From positions 1 to 64,000 of the forward strand of contig NZ_JAMGSL010000002.1 of NCBI RefSeq assembly GCF_025195125.1: a stretch of DNA of 64,000 nt, written 5' to 3'. Position numbers and translations under genes: made by a program. Source of the stretch: Streptomyces sp. Je 1-79 (GTDB taxonomy: Bacteria; Actinomycetota; Actinomycetes; Streptomycetales; Streptomycetaceae). This document shows positions 15,824 through 24,041 of this stretch, piece after piece. Below the pieces are notes generated by a model. That model saw only the letters and a list, made by a program, of their open reading frames with translations. It was not told the DNA's origin and did no database searches. Each line of letters starts with the position of its first letter. Position 1 is the stretch's first letter.

Positions 15824-16708
15824 ATGGTGCAGATTCACGTCCTGGGACCGATGACCGTATTAAACGATGACCTGGAGCCGGTCGTTCTGGCACCCAAGCC
15901 GCGTCGTCTGCTTGCTCTGCTCGCTGTCAATGCCGACAGTGCGATATCAGTCAATGCGCTTGTGCAGGAGTTGTGGGGGAACAACCCTCCCCGAACTGCC
16001 ACCGCAACAATCCAGACATATATCGGGCAGGTCCGCCGTACCATCGCGGAAGCCCTCAAGAAGAACGTCACCGAAATCGCAGAAGAAATCCTCATCACCG
16101 AGGGCAGTAGTTATGTGCTGTCCATGCGGAGGGTCGCGCTCGACATCGCGGAGTACGAGATGTTGACCGCCGCCGGTAACGCCGCCGTCCAGCGTGGCGC
16201 ATTCGTCGAGGGTTCCGATCTGCTCCACCAGGCCGTGGCGCTGTGGCGCGGCCCCGCGCTCGTCAACGTGGAGGCCGGGGAACTGCTCGGCGCCCGGATC
16301 GTCCACCTCGACGAGTCCCTCCTCTGCACGCTGGAGCACCGGATCTACGCCGATCTCCAGCGCGGCGCCCACCACACCCTGGTTCCGGAGCTCACCGAGC
16401 TCACCGCCCGCCACCCGCTCCACGAGAACTTCCACCGGCACCTGATGCTCGCGCTGTACCGCTGCGGCCGGCGGGCCGAGTCGCTCGCCGTCATGCGGCG
16501 GCTGCGGGCCCGGCTGGTGGAGGAGCTGGGCCTGGAGCCCTCGCCGTTCCTGGTCCAGCTGGAGCAGGACATCCTGCGCGGCGAGCCGTCCCTGGACACG
16601 CCCCGGCTCAGGTCGGCCGACCGGGCCACCGTCGTACGGCAGCAGGAGCGCCGGACCATGGGCAGCGTGGTGCACAGCCTGACGCCGGCGCTGCGAGCGA
16701 TCGGCTGA
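15824..16708 (+). CDS. SARP-family transcriptional activator with a TTA codon
   Basis: 294 residues. N-terminal OmpR-like winged helix (residues 1-95: MVQIHVLGPMTV, LAPKPRRLLALLAVNADSAI, TIQTYIGQVRR) followed by the bacterial transcriptional activation domain (about 100-255, with HPLHENFHRHLMLALYRCGRRAESLAVMRRLR). The size matches small SARPs such as ActII-ORF4 and RedD. Residue 13 is encoded by TTA (15860-15862), so translation should depend on the bldA tRNA. GTG 15827 is an alternative start with better spacing from AAGGGGG. Probable targets are the 11-bp-spaced repeats at 2931 and 18486. Confidence 0.93.
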   Translation: MVQIHVLGPMTVLNDDLEPVVLAPKPRRLLALLAVNADSAISVNALVQELWGNNPPRTATATIQTYIGQVRRTIAEALKKNVTEIAEEILITEGSSYVLSMRRVALDIAEYEMLTAAGNAAVQRGAFVEGSDLLHQAVALWRGPALVNVEAGELLGARIVHLDESLLCTLEHRIYADLQRGAHHTLVPELTELTARHPLHENFHRHLMLALYRCGRRAESLAVMRRLRARLVEELGLEPSPFLVQLEQDILRGEPSLDTPRLRSADRATVVRQQERRTMGSVVHSLTPALRAIG

Positions 16709-16777
16709 ACGCCGGCCGATAGGGACCGGCCGGACCGGGCGGACGTTGGCCGGCCTGACCGGTCGGGCAGCATGAAG

Positions 16778-16808
16778 GGTCCGCGGGCATCGTGCCCGCG
16801 GACCTTTT
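16778..16808 (+). terminator. Rho-independent terminator after the SARP gene
   Basis: GGTCCGCGGGCA (16778-16789) pairs with TGCCCGCGGACC (16793-16804) around a 3-base loop, followed by TTTT. It separates the convergent SARP and KASIII-like genes. Confidence 0.92.
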
Positions 16809-16833
16809 CGTATGCGGACTCCTGGATACGTCC

Positions 16834-17877
16834 TCAGGCTCCGCTGACCAGCAGGCAGGACCAGGTGAACCCGGCGCCCGCGCTCACCACCAGCGCGTAC
16901 TCGCCGGGGCCCAGCATCCGCCGGGTCCGCAGCTCCGCGAGGCTCGCCGCGGCGTCGCCGGCTCCCAGGTGCCCGGTGTCGGCGCCGGGCCACAGCAGTT
17001 CCGCCCCGGTGAGCTCGGTCAGCAGCGGCGCGTAGGCCAGGTCGATGGTCTTGCGGCCGAGCCGCGGCGCCACCACGTAACGCAGCGGCACGTCGCCCGT
17101 GGCGGACAGGCCCGCGCCCGCCAGGCACGCCTCCACCGCCGACCGCAGCGACGCGGCGCTCGCCTCGGTGAACGCCTCCATGCCCCCCGCCCGGAGGAAC
17201 GCCTTCTTGGTGCGACGGATGTCGACCTTCGGTCCGAGGGAGCGGGCGGCCGGGCCGAACGGGTCGTCCCCGCGGTGCATGCGCTCCAGCCGGGACGCGG
17301 CGACCATGGCGACGGAGTGCAGGATCAGATCGGCCGGCCGGCCGCCCTCGCTTCCCGGCAGGTGGTGCAGGACGAGCGCGGTGGCCCCGTCGCCGTACCC
17401 GATGCCGTAGTCACCGCTCCAGCGGTCGAAGCCGGGTTCCACGAAGGCGTCGGCGGTGGTGATGAGGGCGTGGCCGAGGCCGGGCTCGACGAAGAGCCGG
17501 GCGGCGGCCAGTTCCACGGCCGCCGCGCCGCCGTTGCACACCTGCTGGACGCCGACGGGCACGGCGGTGTCGGCGCCGAGCCCGTCGGCGACGAAGTGCG
17601 CGGGGGACCACAGGTCGTGGCCCTGGTAGTGGATCCAGGCGTGCAGCAGGAGGCCCACGGCGTCGGCGTCCACACCGGCCGCGGAGAGTGCCTCGCGGCC
17701 GGCCGCGACCGCCATCTCGGGCGGGGCCTGCTCGGCCACCGGCAGTCCGGTGTATCCGAGTTCGGCGGCGGTCTCGGCGTCGACCAGCTCACGTTCGACC
17801 GCCTCGGCCGCGCTCTGCCGGCCCGAGGGCAGCCAGAGCGAGGGGCCCGAGATACCCAATGGGCGCGGCAGAAGCAT
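16834..17877 (-). CDS. Second non-canonical ketoacyl-ACP synthase III family protein
   Basis: 347 residues from ATG 17877, which shares its first base with the cupin stop (TAATG). It is a clear paralogue of the protein at 4124. Shared features are the N-terminus, GYTGLPVAEQAPPEMA, HYQGHD, GVQQVCNGGAA (Cys114) and VDIRRTKKAF. Again the FabH histidine position is Arg (VVAPRLGRK), and the Asn motif is TGHLGAGDAAAS. It is probably an acyltransferase using an ACP- or CoA-bound acyl group. The presence of two such enzymes suggests two acylation steps or two acyl donors, which is inference. It is cotranscribed with the cupin gene. Confidence 0.8.
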   Translation of the reverse strand: MLLPRPLGISGPSLWLPSGRQSAAEAVERELVDAETAAELGYTGLPVAEQAPPEMAVAAGREALSAAGVDADAVGLLLHAWIHYQGHDLWSPAHFVADGLGADTAVPVGVQQVCNGGAAAVELAAARLFVEPGLGHALITTADAFVEPGFDRWSGDYGIGYGDGATALVLHHLPGSEGGRPADLILHSVAMVAASRLERMHRGDDPFGPAARSLGPKVDIRRTKKAFLRAGGMEAFTEASAASLRSAVEACLAGAGLSATGDVPLRYVVAPRLGRKTIDLAYAPLLTELTGAELLWPGADTGHLGAGDAAASLAELRTRRMLGPGEYALVVSAGAGFTWSCLLVSGA

Positions 17878-18395
17878 TACTTGGCTCCGGCGTTCGTGTT
17901 CTTCGAGGTGATCGCGTCGATGTCGCAGCCCGGGTCGGGGGCGAGCGTGGTGGGCGAGGTCGCGGCGGTCGGGATGATGTCGACGACGTACAACTCGACC
18001 GGCACGGTGCCCTTGTTGATGCCCATGTGCACGGTCGTCGGGCCCACGGGCTCCACGAGCGATTCGCCCGCGCGGTACTCCTCGACCGAGCAGTCCGAGC
18101 CGTCGATCCGGGTGAACGTACCGGAGTTGATGACGGCGATCTCCTCGCCCACGTGGTAGTGCCAGCCCGTGGAGGCGCCCGGCTGCACGACCGCCTTGCG
18201 GTAGAGCACCTTGCGGTCGCCGTTCGCCTTGATCTTGAAGGGCGCCGAGGTGACGCCCTGGCTCAGGGTCACCGCGCTGACCGGGGGGACGTCGGCCGCG
18301 ACATCGGCCTGGGCGACGGGCTGGGTGGCGAATCCGGCGCCTAGCGCCACCGCGGCGACGGTGCCGGCGACGGCGAGCTTGCTCTTCTTGACCAC
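17877..18395 (-). CDS. Secreted cupin-domain protein
   Basis: 172 residues, GTG start with AGAGGAC upstream. Signal peptide: MVKKSK, a hydrophobic stretch to about residue 24, and a likely cleavage after QPVAQA. Single cupin barrel with motif 1 PGASTGWHYHVGEEIAVI (two His and a Glu as metal ligands) and motif 2 around VEPVGPTTVHMGINKG. Small secreted cupins of this kind have no settled activity; some bind a metal and act on small molecules. It is the first gene before a KASIII-like acyltransferase and has SARP-type repeats upstream, so a link to the metabolite locus is likely. Confidence 0.85.
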   Translation of the reverse strand: MVKKSKLAVAGTVAAVALGAGFATQPVAQADVAADVPPVSAVTLSQGVTSAPFKIKANGDRKVLYRKAVVQPGASTGWHYHVGEEIAVINSGTFTRIDGSDCSVEEYRAGESLVEPVGPTTVHMGINKGTVPVELYVVDIIPTAATSPTTLAPDPGCDIDAITSKNTNAGAK

Positions 18396-18485
18396 GGGAT
18401 GTCCTCTGCTTACGGGAACCGATCGCAGTCATATGTATCAGAGCATTGTCACTGGAGTGAGGTCTGTCGTGACTTCCTGCGCTGG

Positions 18486-18525
18486 CCTTGAGTCGACCTT
18501 GAGCCGTTCTCTTGCGGGCCTTGCG
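18486..18525 (-). promoter_or_regulatory. SARP-type heptamer repeats upstream of the cupin/KASIII pair
   Basis: On the plus strand CCTTGAG occurs at 18486 and 18497 and CCTTGCG at 18519, all in an 11-bp phase; the intermediate slot 18508 (TCTCTTG) is degenerate. Read in the direction of the cupin gene, the units are CTCAAGG. The array lies 90-130 bp before the start. It resembles the array at 2931-2959, whose third unit is CTCAACC. Confidence 0.6.
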
Positions 18526-18580
18526 GCCGGGCCCGTCGGAGGGCTTGGCGCCGTCTTCCGGTGGGCCTGGCGCGAGCCGC

Positions 18581-19456
18581 TCAGCCCGCCTCGACCAGCG
18601 AGATCCTGCCCTTCCGCTCGTCCCGCCCCAGCAGTTCCACGACCTTCTCGCGGGTCTCCGTACCGGGCCGCGCCGTGTGCAGCATCAGCCGGATCCCCGG
18701 GCGGTCCGGGATCTCCAGTACCGAATGGTCGAAGATCAGGAAGCCCGCCCGCGGATGGTCGATCGCCTTCACGCCCTGGTTCGTCGCCGTGATCTCGTAC
18801 CGCGACCACAGCTCCGCGAACTCCTCGCTCTCCTCCGTCAGCCGGCCCGAGATCGACGTGAACCGCGACTCCTCCGGGTAGCGGGCAGCGTCCCTGCGGA
18901 ACTCGGATACCAGACCGGGCGCGACCTCCGTCCAGTAGCGATGGCGCGCCCGGAACGCCGGATTGGTGAAGAAGGACATCAGGCAGTTGGTGTCCCGCTC
19001 GCCGAACCCGAAGACCAGTGCGGCCGCCCGGTTGAGCCCCACGATGTCCCAGCACCTGTCGATCACATACGCCGGACTCGGCATCCAGCCCTCCACGAGG
19101 GCCGTCAACTGCGCCGTGTCGGCGAGGTCGTCCGCCGTGCGCTGCGGCGGATTCATCCCCACCAGCCGGTACAGGTGGTCCCGCTCCACGTCGTCCAGCC
19201 GCAGCGTCCGGCTGATCGAGTCCACGACCTGCTCCGACACCTTGATGTCCCGGCCCTGTTCGAGCCACGTGTACCAGGAGGCGCCGATACCGGCCAGCAT
19301 CGCGACCTCCTCCCGGCGCAGCCCCGGCGTGCGTCGGCGCGCACCGGGAGGAAGACCCACGTCCTCGGGCCTGAGCCGTTCCCGGCGGGCGCGCAGGAAG
19401 TGCTTGAGCTCCTCGCGTCGGCGGGGCTCCCGTACTGCGTCGAGGCTGGTGGTCAT
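18581..19456 (-). CDS. XRE-family regulator with MmyB-like ligand-binding domain
   Basis: 291 residues from ATG 19456. N-terminal helix-turn-helix (about residues 15-85: ELKHFLRARRERL, TPGLRREEVAMLAGIGASWYTWLEQG). The C-terminal PAS-like MmyB domain (about 105-270) has YVIDRCWDIVGLNRAA and NCLMSFFTNPAFR. MmyB relatives are thought to sense fatty-acid-like or other small ligands. The gene is divergent from an MFS exporter. The TGCCAG-CCTT-CTGGCA dyad in the 57-bp gap is its likely operator, so it probably represses or induces that exporter. Confidence 0.88.
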   Translation of the reverse strand: MTTSLDAVREPRRREELKHFLRARRERLRPEDVGLPPGARRRTPGLRREEVAMLAGIGASWYTWLEQGRDIKVSEQVVDSISRTLRLDDVERDHLYRLVGMNPPQRTADDLADTAQLTALVEGWMPSPAYVIDRCWDIVGLNRAAALVFGFGERDTNCLMSFFTNPAFRARHRYWTEVAPGLVSEFRRDAARYPEESRFTSISGRLTEESEEFAELWSRYEITATNQGVKAIDHPRAGFLIFDHSVLEIPDRPGIRLMLHTARPGTETREKVVELLGRDERKGRISLVEAG

Positions 19457-19498
19457 GAACCCAGGATACGTTCGGGCTCCCCACGCCATGGCGATATT

Positions 19499-19514
19499 TG
19501 CCAGCCTTCTGGCA
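19499..19514. promoter_or_regulatory. 6-4-6 palindrome overlapping the MFS start
   Basis: TGCCAG (19499-19504), CCTT, CTGGCA (19509-19514). The last base is the A of the exporter ATG. It lies in the short divergent gap next to the XRE regulator start. Occupancy would block transcription or translation of the exporter. Confidence 0.55.
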
Positions 19515-20992
19515 TGACTCCCGACTCCGTCACTCAGCCGCCCGGCAAGGTGCCCTTCACCACCCGCCAGTGGCTCATCATCGCCCTCCTGTGCGGTGCG
19601 CAGTTCATGCTCGCCCTCGACTTCTCCATCCTCAGTGTCGCGCTCCCCGTCCTCGGTGAGGACCTCGGCTTCGAGCTGAGCGACCTCCAGTGGGTGGTCA
19701 CCGCGTTCGCCCTGCCGTCCGGCGGCCTGCTGCTGCTCTTCGGCCGGGCCGCCGACCTCTACGGCCGCCGCAACTGGTTCGTCGCCGGCATGGTCCTCTT
19801 CGCGATCGCCTCCCTCGCCGGTGGTCTCGCCACCACGCCCGGCTTCCTGCTCGCGGCCCGCGCCGCCCAGGGCGTCGCGGCCGCCATGCTCACCCCGGCG
19901 GCGATGTCGCTGCTCACCACCAGCTTCTCCGAGGGCTCGCAGCGCGACCGCGCACTCGGCATCAACGGCGCCCTGCTGTCGCTCGGCTTCCTCTCGGGCG
20001 TGGTCCTCGGCGGTGTCATCACCGACCTGACCAGCTGGCGCGTGACGCTCTTCATCAGCGTCCCCGTCGGCATCGTCGCCGCCATCGCCGCCCCGATTCT
20101 CATCAAGGAGAGCCGCAACGAGGAGACCCCGAGGCTCGACCTCCTCGGCGCGGTCACCGTCACCGGCGGCCTCCTTTCGGTGATCTTCGGCATCACCTCG
20201 GCCGAGCGCAACGGCTGGAGCTCCACCACCACCCTGGCCTCCCTCGCCGCCGGACTCCTCCTCCTCGCCGCCTTCTTCGCCATCGAGTCGCGGGTCACCG
20301 CACCCCTCGTCGACCTGAAGGTGCTGCGCCGCCGCACCGTCAGCTGGGGCAACACCACCGGCCTGATCACCTTCGCGATGATGACCGGCATGGTGTTCCT
20401 GCTGACCCTGTACATGCAGCAGGTGCGCGGGATGAGCCCGCTCGACGCCGGCTTCACCTTCGCCTCCCTCGGCGTCGCGGCCGTCCTCGGCGGCGCCTTC
20501 GCCGCCCGGATCATCGGCGCGATCGGCGTCCACCGCGCCCTCGTCTACGGTCTGCTCCTGCAGGCGGCGAGCACGGCCGCGCTCTACTTCCTCGACACCA
20601 CCAGCGGCATGCCGCTGCTCCTCATCGCCACCGCCACCGGCGGCTTCGGCCACCTCCTCGCCGTCGTCGGCTACATGATCACCGCGACCTCGGGCCTGCC
20701 GGACAACGAGCAGGGCCTCGCCACCGGCCTCGCCTACACGGGCCAGCAGCTCGGCGTCACCGTCGGCACCCCGGTCCTCGCCACCGTCGCGGCGGCCGGT
20801 ATGGACTCCGCGGGCGGCACCGGCGCCTCCGCCGTTCTGGAAGGCGTACAGGGCGGTCTGCTGATCGCCGCGGGCGCACTGCTCCTCGCGGGCCTCATCG
20901 CCATCGCCTTCCTGAGGCCCGGCCGCACTGCGGCGGCCGAGGCGACCGACGCTCCGGCGACCGACCGTCAGGTCCCCGTCGAGGCGCACTGA
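19514..20992 (+). CDS. MFS exporter (DHA2 family)
   Basis: 492 residues, ATG 19514. 14 predicted membrane segments. Motifs: LDFSILSVALPVLGEDLG in TM1, QWVVTAFALPSGGLLLLFGRAADLYGRRNWF spanning TM2 and motif A, and LSLGFLSGVVLGGVITDLTSWR near motif C. It exports drugs or metabolites by proton antiport. It is divergent from and presumably controlled by the XRE/MmyB regulator, and is followed by an aldo-keto reductase 41 bp downstream that may be cotranscribed. It is the second exporter of the region. Confidence 0.92.
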   Translation: MTPDSVTQPPGKVPFTTRQWLIIALLCGAQFMLALDFSILSVALPVLGEDLGFELSDLQWVVTAFALPSGGLLLLFGRAADLYGRRNWFVAGMVLFAIASLAGGLATTPGFLLAARAAQGVAAAMLTPAAMSLLTTSFSEGSQRDRALGINGALLSLGFLSGVVLGGVITDLTSWRVTLFISVPVGIVAAIAAPILIKESRNEETPRLDLLGAVTVTGGLLSVIFGITSAERNGWSSTTTLASLAAGLLLLAAFFAIESRVTAPLVDLKVLRRRTVSWGNTTGLITFAMMTGMVFLLTLYMQQVRGMSPLDAGFTFASLGVAAVLGGAFAARIIGAIGVHRALVYGLLLQAASTAALYFLDTTSGMPLLLIATATGGFGHLLAVVGYMITATSGLPDNEQGLATGLAYTGQQLGVTVGTPVLATVAAAGMDSAGGTGASAVLEGVQGGLLIAAGALLLAGLIAIAFLRPGRTAAAEATDAPATDRQVPVEAH

Positions 20993-21033
20993 GAGTCCGT
21001 CGAACGCGCTGAGAGACTGAGGAAACGAATCAG

Positions 21034-22068
21034 ATGCGCATGCGCTACCTGGGCCGCACCGGCCTCCAGGTCTCCGAGATCTGCCTCGGTACCATGACGT
21101 TCGGCGGCCGCCACGGCTTCCAGCACATGGGCCAGCTCAACACCATCGAGGCCCGGCGGCTCGTCCACATGAGCATGGACGCGGGCGTCAACTTCTTCGA
21201 CACCGCCGACATGTACTCCGCCGGACAGTCCGAGGAGGTCCTCGGCGGCGCCCTCGGCACCCGCCGCGACGACGTGATCATCGCGACGAAGGTGCGCTGG
21301 CAGATGCCCGACGGCAGCAGCGGTCCGAACGACCGCGGTCTGTCCCGGCACCACATCGTGCGCTCGGTGGAGGCCAGTCTGCGCCGTCTCGGCACCGACT
21401 ACATCGACCTCTACCAGACGCACGGCTGGGACGGCCGCACCCCGTGGGAGGAGACCCTGCGGGCCCTGGACGACCTCGTACGGGCGGGCAAGGTCCGCTA
21501 CACCGGTGCGTCCAACCTGACGTCCTGGCAGCTCACCCGCGCCCTCGCCACCAGCGAGCGGACCGGGCTCGAGCGCTTCGCCTCGCACCAGATCCAGTAC
21601 AGCCTGGCCGCGCGCGAGGTCGAGTGGGAACTGCTGCCCATGGCGGAGGCCGAGGGCGTGGGCATCATGGTGTGGAGCCCGCTCGCCGGCGGGCTGCTCA
21701 GCGGCCACCAGGAGCGGGGCGCCACGCCGCCGCCGGGCACGCGGCGGGCGGTGGGCTGGTTCGAGCCCGTCGACCCCGAGCGCACCTTCGACACCGTCGA
21801 CGTCCTGCGCAAGATCGCGCAGGAGCGCGAGGTGTCCCCGGCCCAGGTGGCGCTGCGCTGGGCATTGGACGGGAAGGGCGTCACCTCGGTAGTCATCGGC
21901 GCCCGCAACGAACGCCAGCTCACCGACAACCTGGCCGCGACGACCTGGTCGCTGACCCCCGAGGAGCACGACGCTCTCGACGAGGTCAGCGCCCCGCCGC
22001 TGCCGTACCCGTACTGGCACCAGGACTACTGCGACGCGGATCGTGTCCGGGAATCGGACGAGGACTGA
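21034..22068 (+). CDS. Aldo/keto reductase
   Basis: 344 residues, ATG 21034 with GAGGAAA upstream; ATG 21040 is possible. Tetrad residues: DTADMYSAGQSEE (Asp, Tyr), ATKVRW (Lys), YQTHGWD (His). The C-terminal cofactor region includes VVIGARNERQLTDNL. The YghZ/voltage-channel-beta-like AKR branch fits the length. It probably shares a transcript with the MFS gene. The substrate is unknown, and it resembles the AKR at 11844 only at family level. Confidence 0.9.
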   Translation: MRMRYLGRTGLQVSEICLGTMTFGGRHGFQHMGQLNTIEARRLVHMSMDAGVNFFDTADMYSAGQSEEVLGGALGTRRDDVIIATKVRWQMPDGSSGPNDRGLSRHHIVRSVEASLRRLGTDYIDLYQTHGWDGRTPWEETLRALDDLVRAGKVRYTGASNLTSWQLTRALATSERTGLERFASHQIQYSLAAREVEWELLPMAEAEGVGIMVWSPLAGGLLSGHQERGATPPPGTRRAVGWFEPVDPERTFDTVDVLRKIAQEREVSPAQVALRWALDGKGVTSVVIGARNERQLTDNLAATTWSLTPEEHDALDEVSAPPLPYPYWHQDYCDADRVRESDED

Positions 22069-22151
22069 GGCGGCAAGCCGAGGCCCCGCGGGTCTGGGTG
22101 ATTCCAGGGGTCGCCGTCGTCGCAACACGTGATCACTGGTGGGAACTTCCG

Positions 22152-22188
22152 CAGGCCATGGCCGCCCCTTGAGGGTGGCCATGGCCTG
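22152..22188. terminator. Hairpin between convergent genes
   Basis: CAGGCCATGGCC (22152-22163) and GGCCATGGCCTG (22177-22188) form a perfect 12-bp stem with a 13-base loop. It serves the aldo-keto reductase, and possibly the opposing membrane-protein gene. Confidence 0.75.
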
Positions 22189-22254
22189 TTCGCCAAGGCA
22201 GCGGATCCTGGCGCGCGGCGGTCAGGTCGTGAGTCGATCCTGGCAGAGCCGGCG

Positions 22255-22830
22255 TCAGGGCGTCGTGGTGGACACCACGTACACCTTGGGGGCCGCCGGA
22301 TCACTGAGGTCGACGGTGATGTCCTCGCTGGGGCGCGGTTTGTCGCGGTGGACGGAGGTACCCGACCAGACCTGGTCCCCGGAGAAGTCCCAGCCGACGA
22401 TGTCGGCGTCGCGTTCGCCGACGGTGACCTCGCCCGGGTCCAGCGCGGCGCGGCTGGAGCCGATCTCGTTCAGGAAGGCGTCGAGCCGTCCCGCGCTCGT
22501 CGTGAACTGGACGTACAGCCGGCTGGTCTTCCAGTTGCTCGTCTCGTAGTAGGCGACGTCCGTGCTGCCCGTGGGGATCGGGACCTCGAAGACGCGGCGC
22601 TTCATCAGCGACGGCCAGTTGTCGCTCAGCCCGGTGGCGGAGGACTCGCGCTCCTTGTCGCGGCCGCTGTCGCGGCTCTGACCGGCGGAGATCGCCAGAT
22701 AGCCGGCGGGGATGCCGACGAGCAGCACGATGATGATCGCCGTCAGCCAGCGGCGGCGGATCATGTGGCGCCGGTCCTCCGGCATCTTCGTGCCCTGTTC
22801 GGGAGAGGTGGTCGGGGAGGGGACGGTCAT
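22255..22830 (-). CDS. Single-pass membrane protein, function unknown
   Basis: 191 residues from ATG 22830, overlapping the ROK stop by 4 bp. A basic N-terminus (about residues 1-28) is followed by one membrane helix, LTAIIIVLLVGIPAGYLAI (about 30-48), and a roughly 140-residue extracytoplasmic domain with TGSTDVAYYETSNWKTSRLYVQF and AALDPGEVTVGERDADIVGW. I recognise no family with confidence. As the last gene of a sugar-uptake operon it may be an accessory protein, but the placement is the only evidence. Confidence 0.75.
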   Translation of the reverse strand: MTVPSPTTSPEQGTKMPEDRRHMIRRRWLTAIIIVLLVGIPAGYLAISAGQSRDSGRDKERESSATGLSDNWPSLMKRRVFEVPIPTGSTDVAYYETSNWKTSRLYVQFTTSAGRLDAFLNEIGSSRAALDPGEVTVGERDADIVGWDFSGDQVWSGTSVHRDKPRPSEDITVDLSDPAAPKVYVVSTTTP

Positions 22831-24005
22831 GAAGGCGGGTCCTGGGTGGTGCGGGAGGAGGTGCGGGGGACGGTGCCGTTGCGCAGGGCCTGGGCGTAGC
22901 GCTCGTACCGTTCGTAGCGCTCCACGCGGCGGCGGTTGGCGCGGCGGAAGCGGCGGGCGACGAGCCGGGCCAGATCGGCGGCGCCGACCATGCCGGCCTC
23001 GGGGCCGAGCTGGGCCTTGGCGATCCGGGCCTCGGGGCGGTAGCCGCGGCCGGTGAGATGGCGCCGGAAGGCGTCGCGCGCGGGGCCGATCAGCAGGTCG
23101 TCGGCGGCGCTGACGCCACCGCCGATGACGAAGCACGAGGGGTCGAGGGCGGCGGCGAGGTTGGCGATGCCGACGCCGAGCCACTGGCCGATGTCCTGGA
23201 GGAGTTCGACGCACATGGCGTCGCCCTCACGGGCGAGCTCGGTGATGAGCGGGCCGGTGATCTCGGGGATGTTCCCCTTGACCCGCTCGATGATGTTGTA
23301 CGCGACCGGGGAGTCGGCGGCGGCCAGCTCGCGGGCCTCGCGGACCAGGGCGTTGCCGGAGCTGTACTGCTCCCAGCAGCCGCGGTTGCCGCAGGGGCAG
23401 CGGTGTCCGCCGGGGACGACCTGCATATGGCCGAACTCGCCGGCCACCCCGTACTTGCCGCGCTTGACCCGCCCGTCCTCCAGGATCGCGCCGCCGATGC
23501 CGGTGCCGAGCGTGATCATGACGAGGTGGTCCTCGCCGCGCCCGGCGCCGAAGCGCCACTCGGCCCAGGCGGCCGTGTTGGCGTCGTTGTCGACCATGAC
23601 GGGGACGGCGAGCCGGGACTGGAGCGCGTCGCGCAGCGGCTCGTTGCGCCAGGCGAGATGCGGGGCGAAGAGGACGGTGGCGCGGTCGGCGTCGACCCAG
23701 CCGGCCGCGCCGATGCCGACGGCGTGCACGTCGTGCCGGTCCGAGAGGTCCAGGACCAGTTCGACGATGGTGTCCTCGACGACCTTGGGGCTCTTGGACT
23801 TGTCCGGCGTCTCGGTACGGAGCTTCTCCAGGATCGTGCCGTCCGCGTCGACGACCCCGGCCATGACCTTCGTACCGCCGATGTCGATGCCGACGGTGGG
23901 CACCCGGGGCGCGGTCAGGTGGGAGCGCCGCTCCCGGGTGCCGACGGTCCGCAGCACCGTGGCCCGTGCGGAGCCCCGGTGGGCGAGGTCGCGGTAGGTA
24001 CTCAT
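22827..24005 (-). CDS. ROK-family sugar kinase (glucokinase type)
   Basis: 392 residues, longer than the usual 310-330 because of about 38 extra N-terminal residues and a basic C-terminal tail. Phosphate-binding loop GIDIGGTKVMAGVVD (about residues 39-53), catalytic Asp region VDNDANTAAWAEWRFG, the LGTGIGGAI loop, and the ROK zinc motif GHRCPCGNRGCWEQ. The N-terminal extension shows no complete helix-turn-helix, so it is more likely a kinase than an NagC-type repressor. It is fourth in the ABC operon and would phosphorylate the imported sugar. The start could lie downstream if the extension is not translated. Confidence 0.88.
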   Translation of the reverse strand: MSTYRDLAHRGSARATVLRTVGTRERRSHLTAPRVPTVGIDIGGTKVMAGVVDADGTILEKLRTETPDKSKSPKVVEDTIVELVLDLSDRHDVHAVGIGAAGWVDADRATVLFAPHLAWRNEPLRDALQSRLAVPVMVDNDANTAAWAEWRFGAGRGEDHLVMITLGTGIGGAILEDGRVKRGKYGVAGEFGHMQVVPGGHRCPCGNRGCWEQYSSGNALVREARELAAADSPVAYNIIERVKGNIPEITGPLITELAREGDAMCVELLQDIGQWLGVGIANLAAALDPSCFVIGGGVSAADDLLIGPARDAFRRHLTGRGYRPEARIAKAQLGPEAGMVGAADLARLVARRFRRANRRRVERYERYERYAQALRNGTVPRTSSRTTQDPPS

Positions 24006-24041
24006 CGGCTCGATTCTGCCAGGTGCGGTGTCGGAGGGCCG

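Noticed and set aside
22827..24005. ROK protein as an NagC/XylR-type repressor
   Set aside because: The extra N-terminal residues do not form a full helix-turn-helix, the kinase catalytic motifs are intact, and a GntR regulator already serves the operon.
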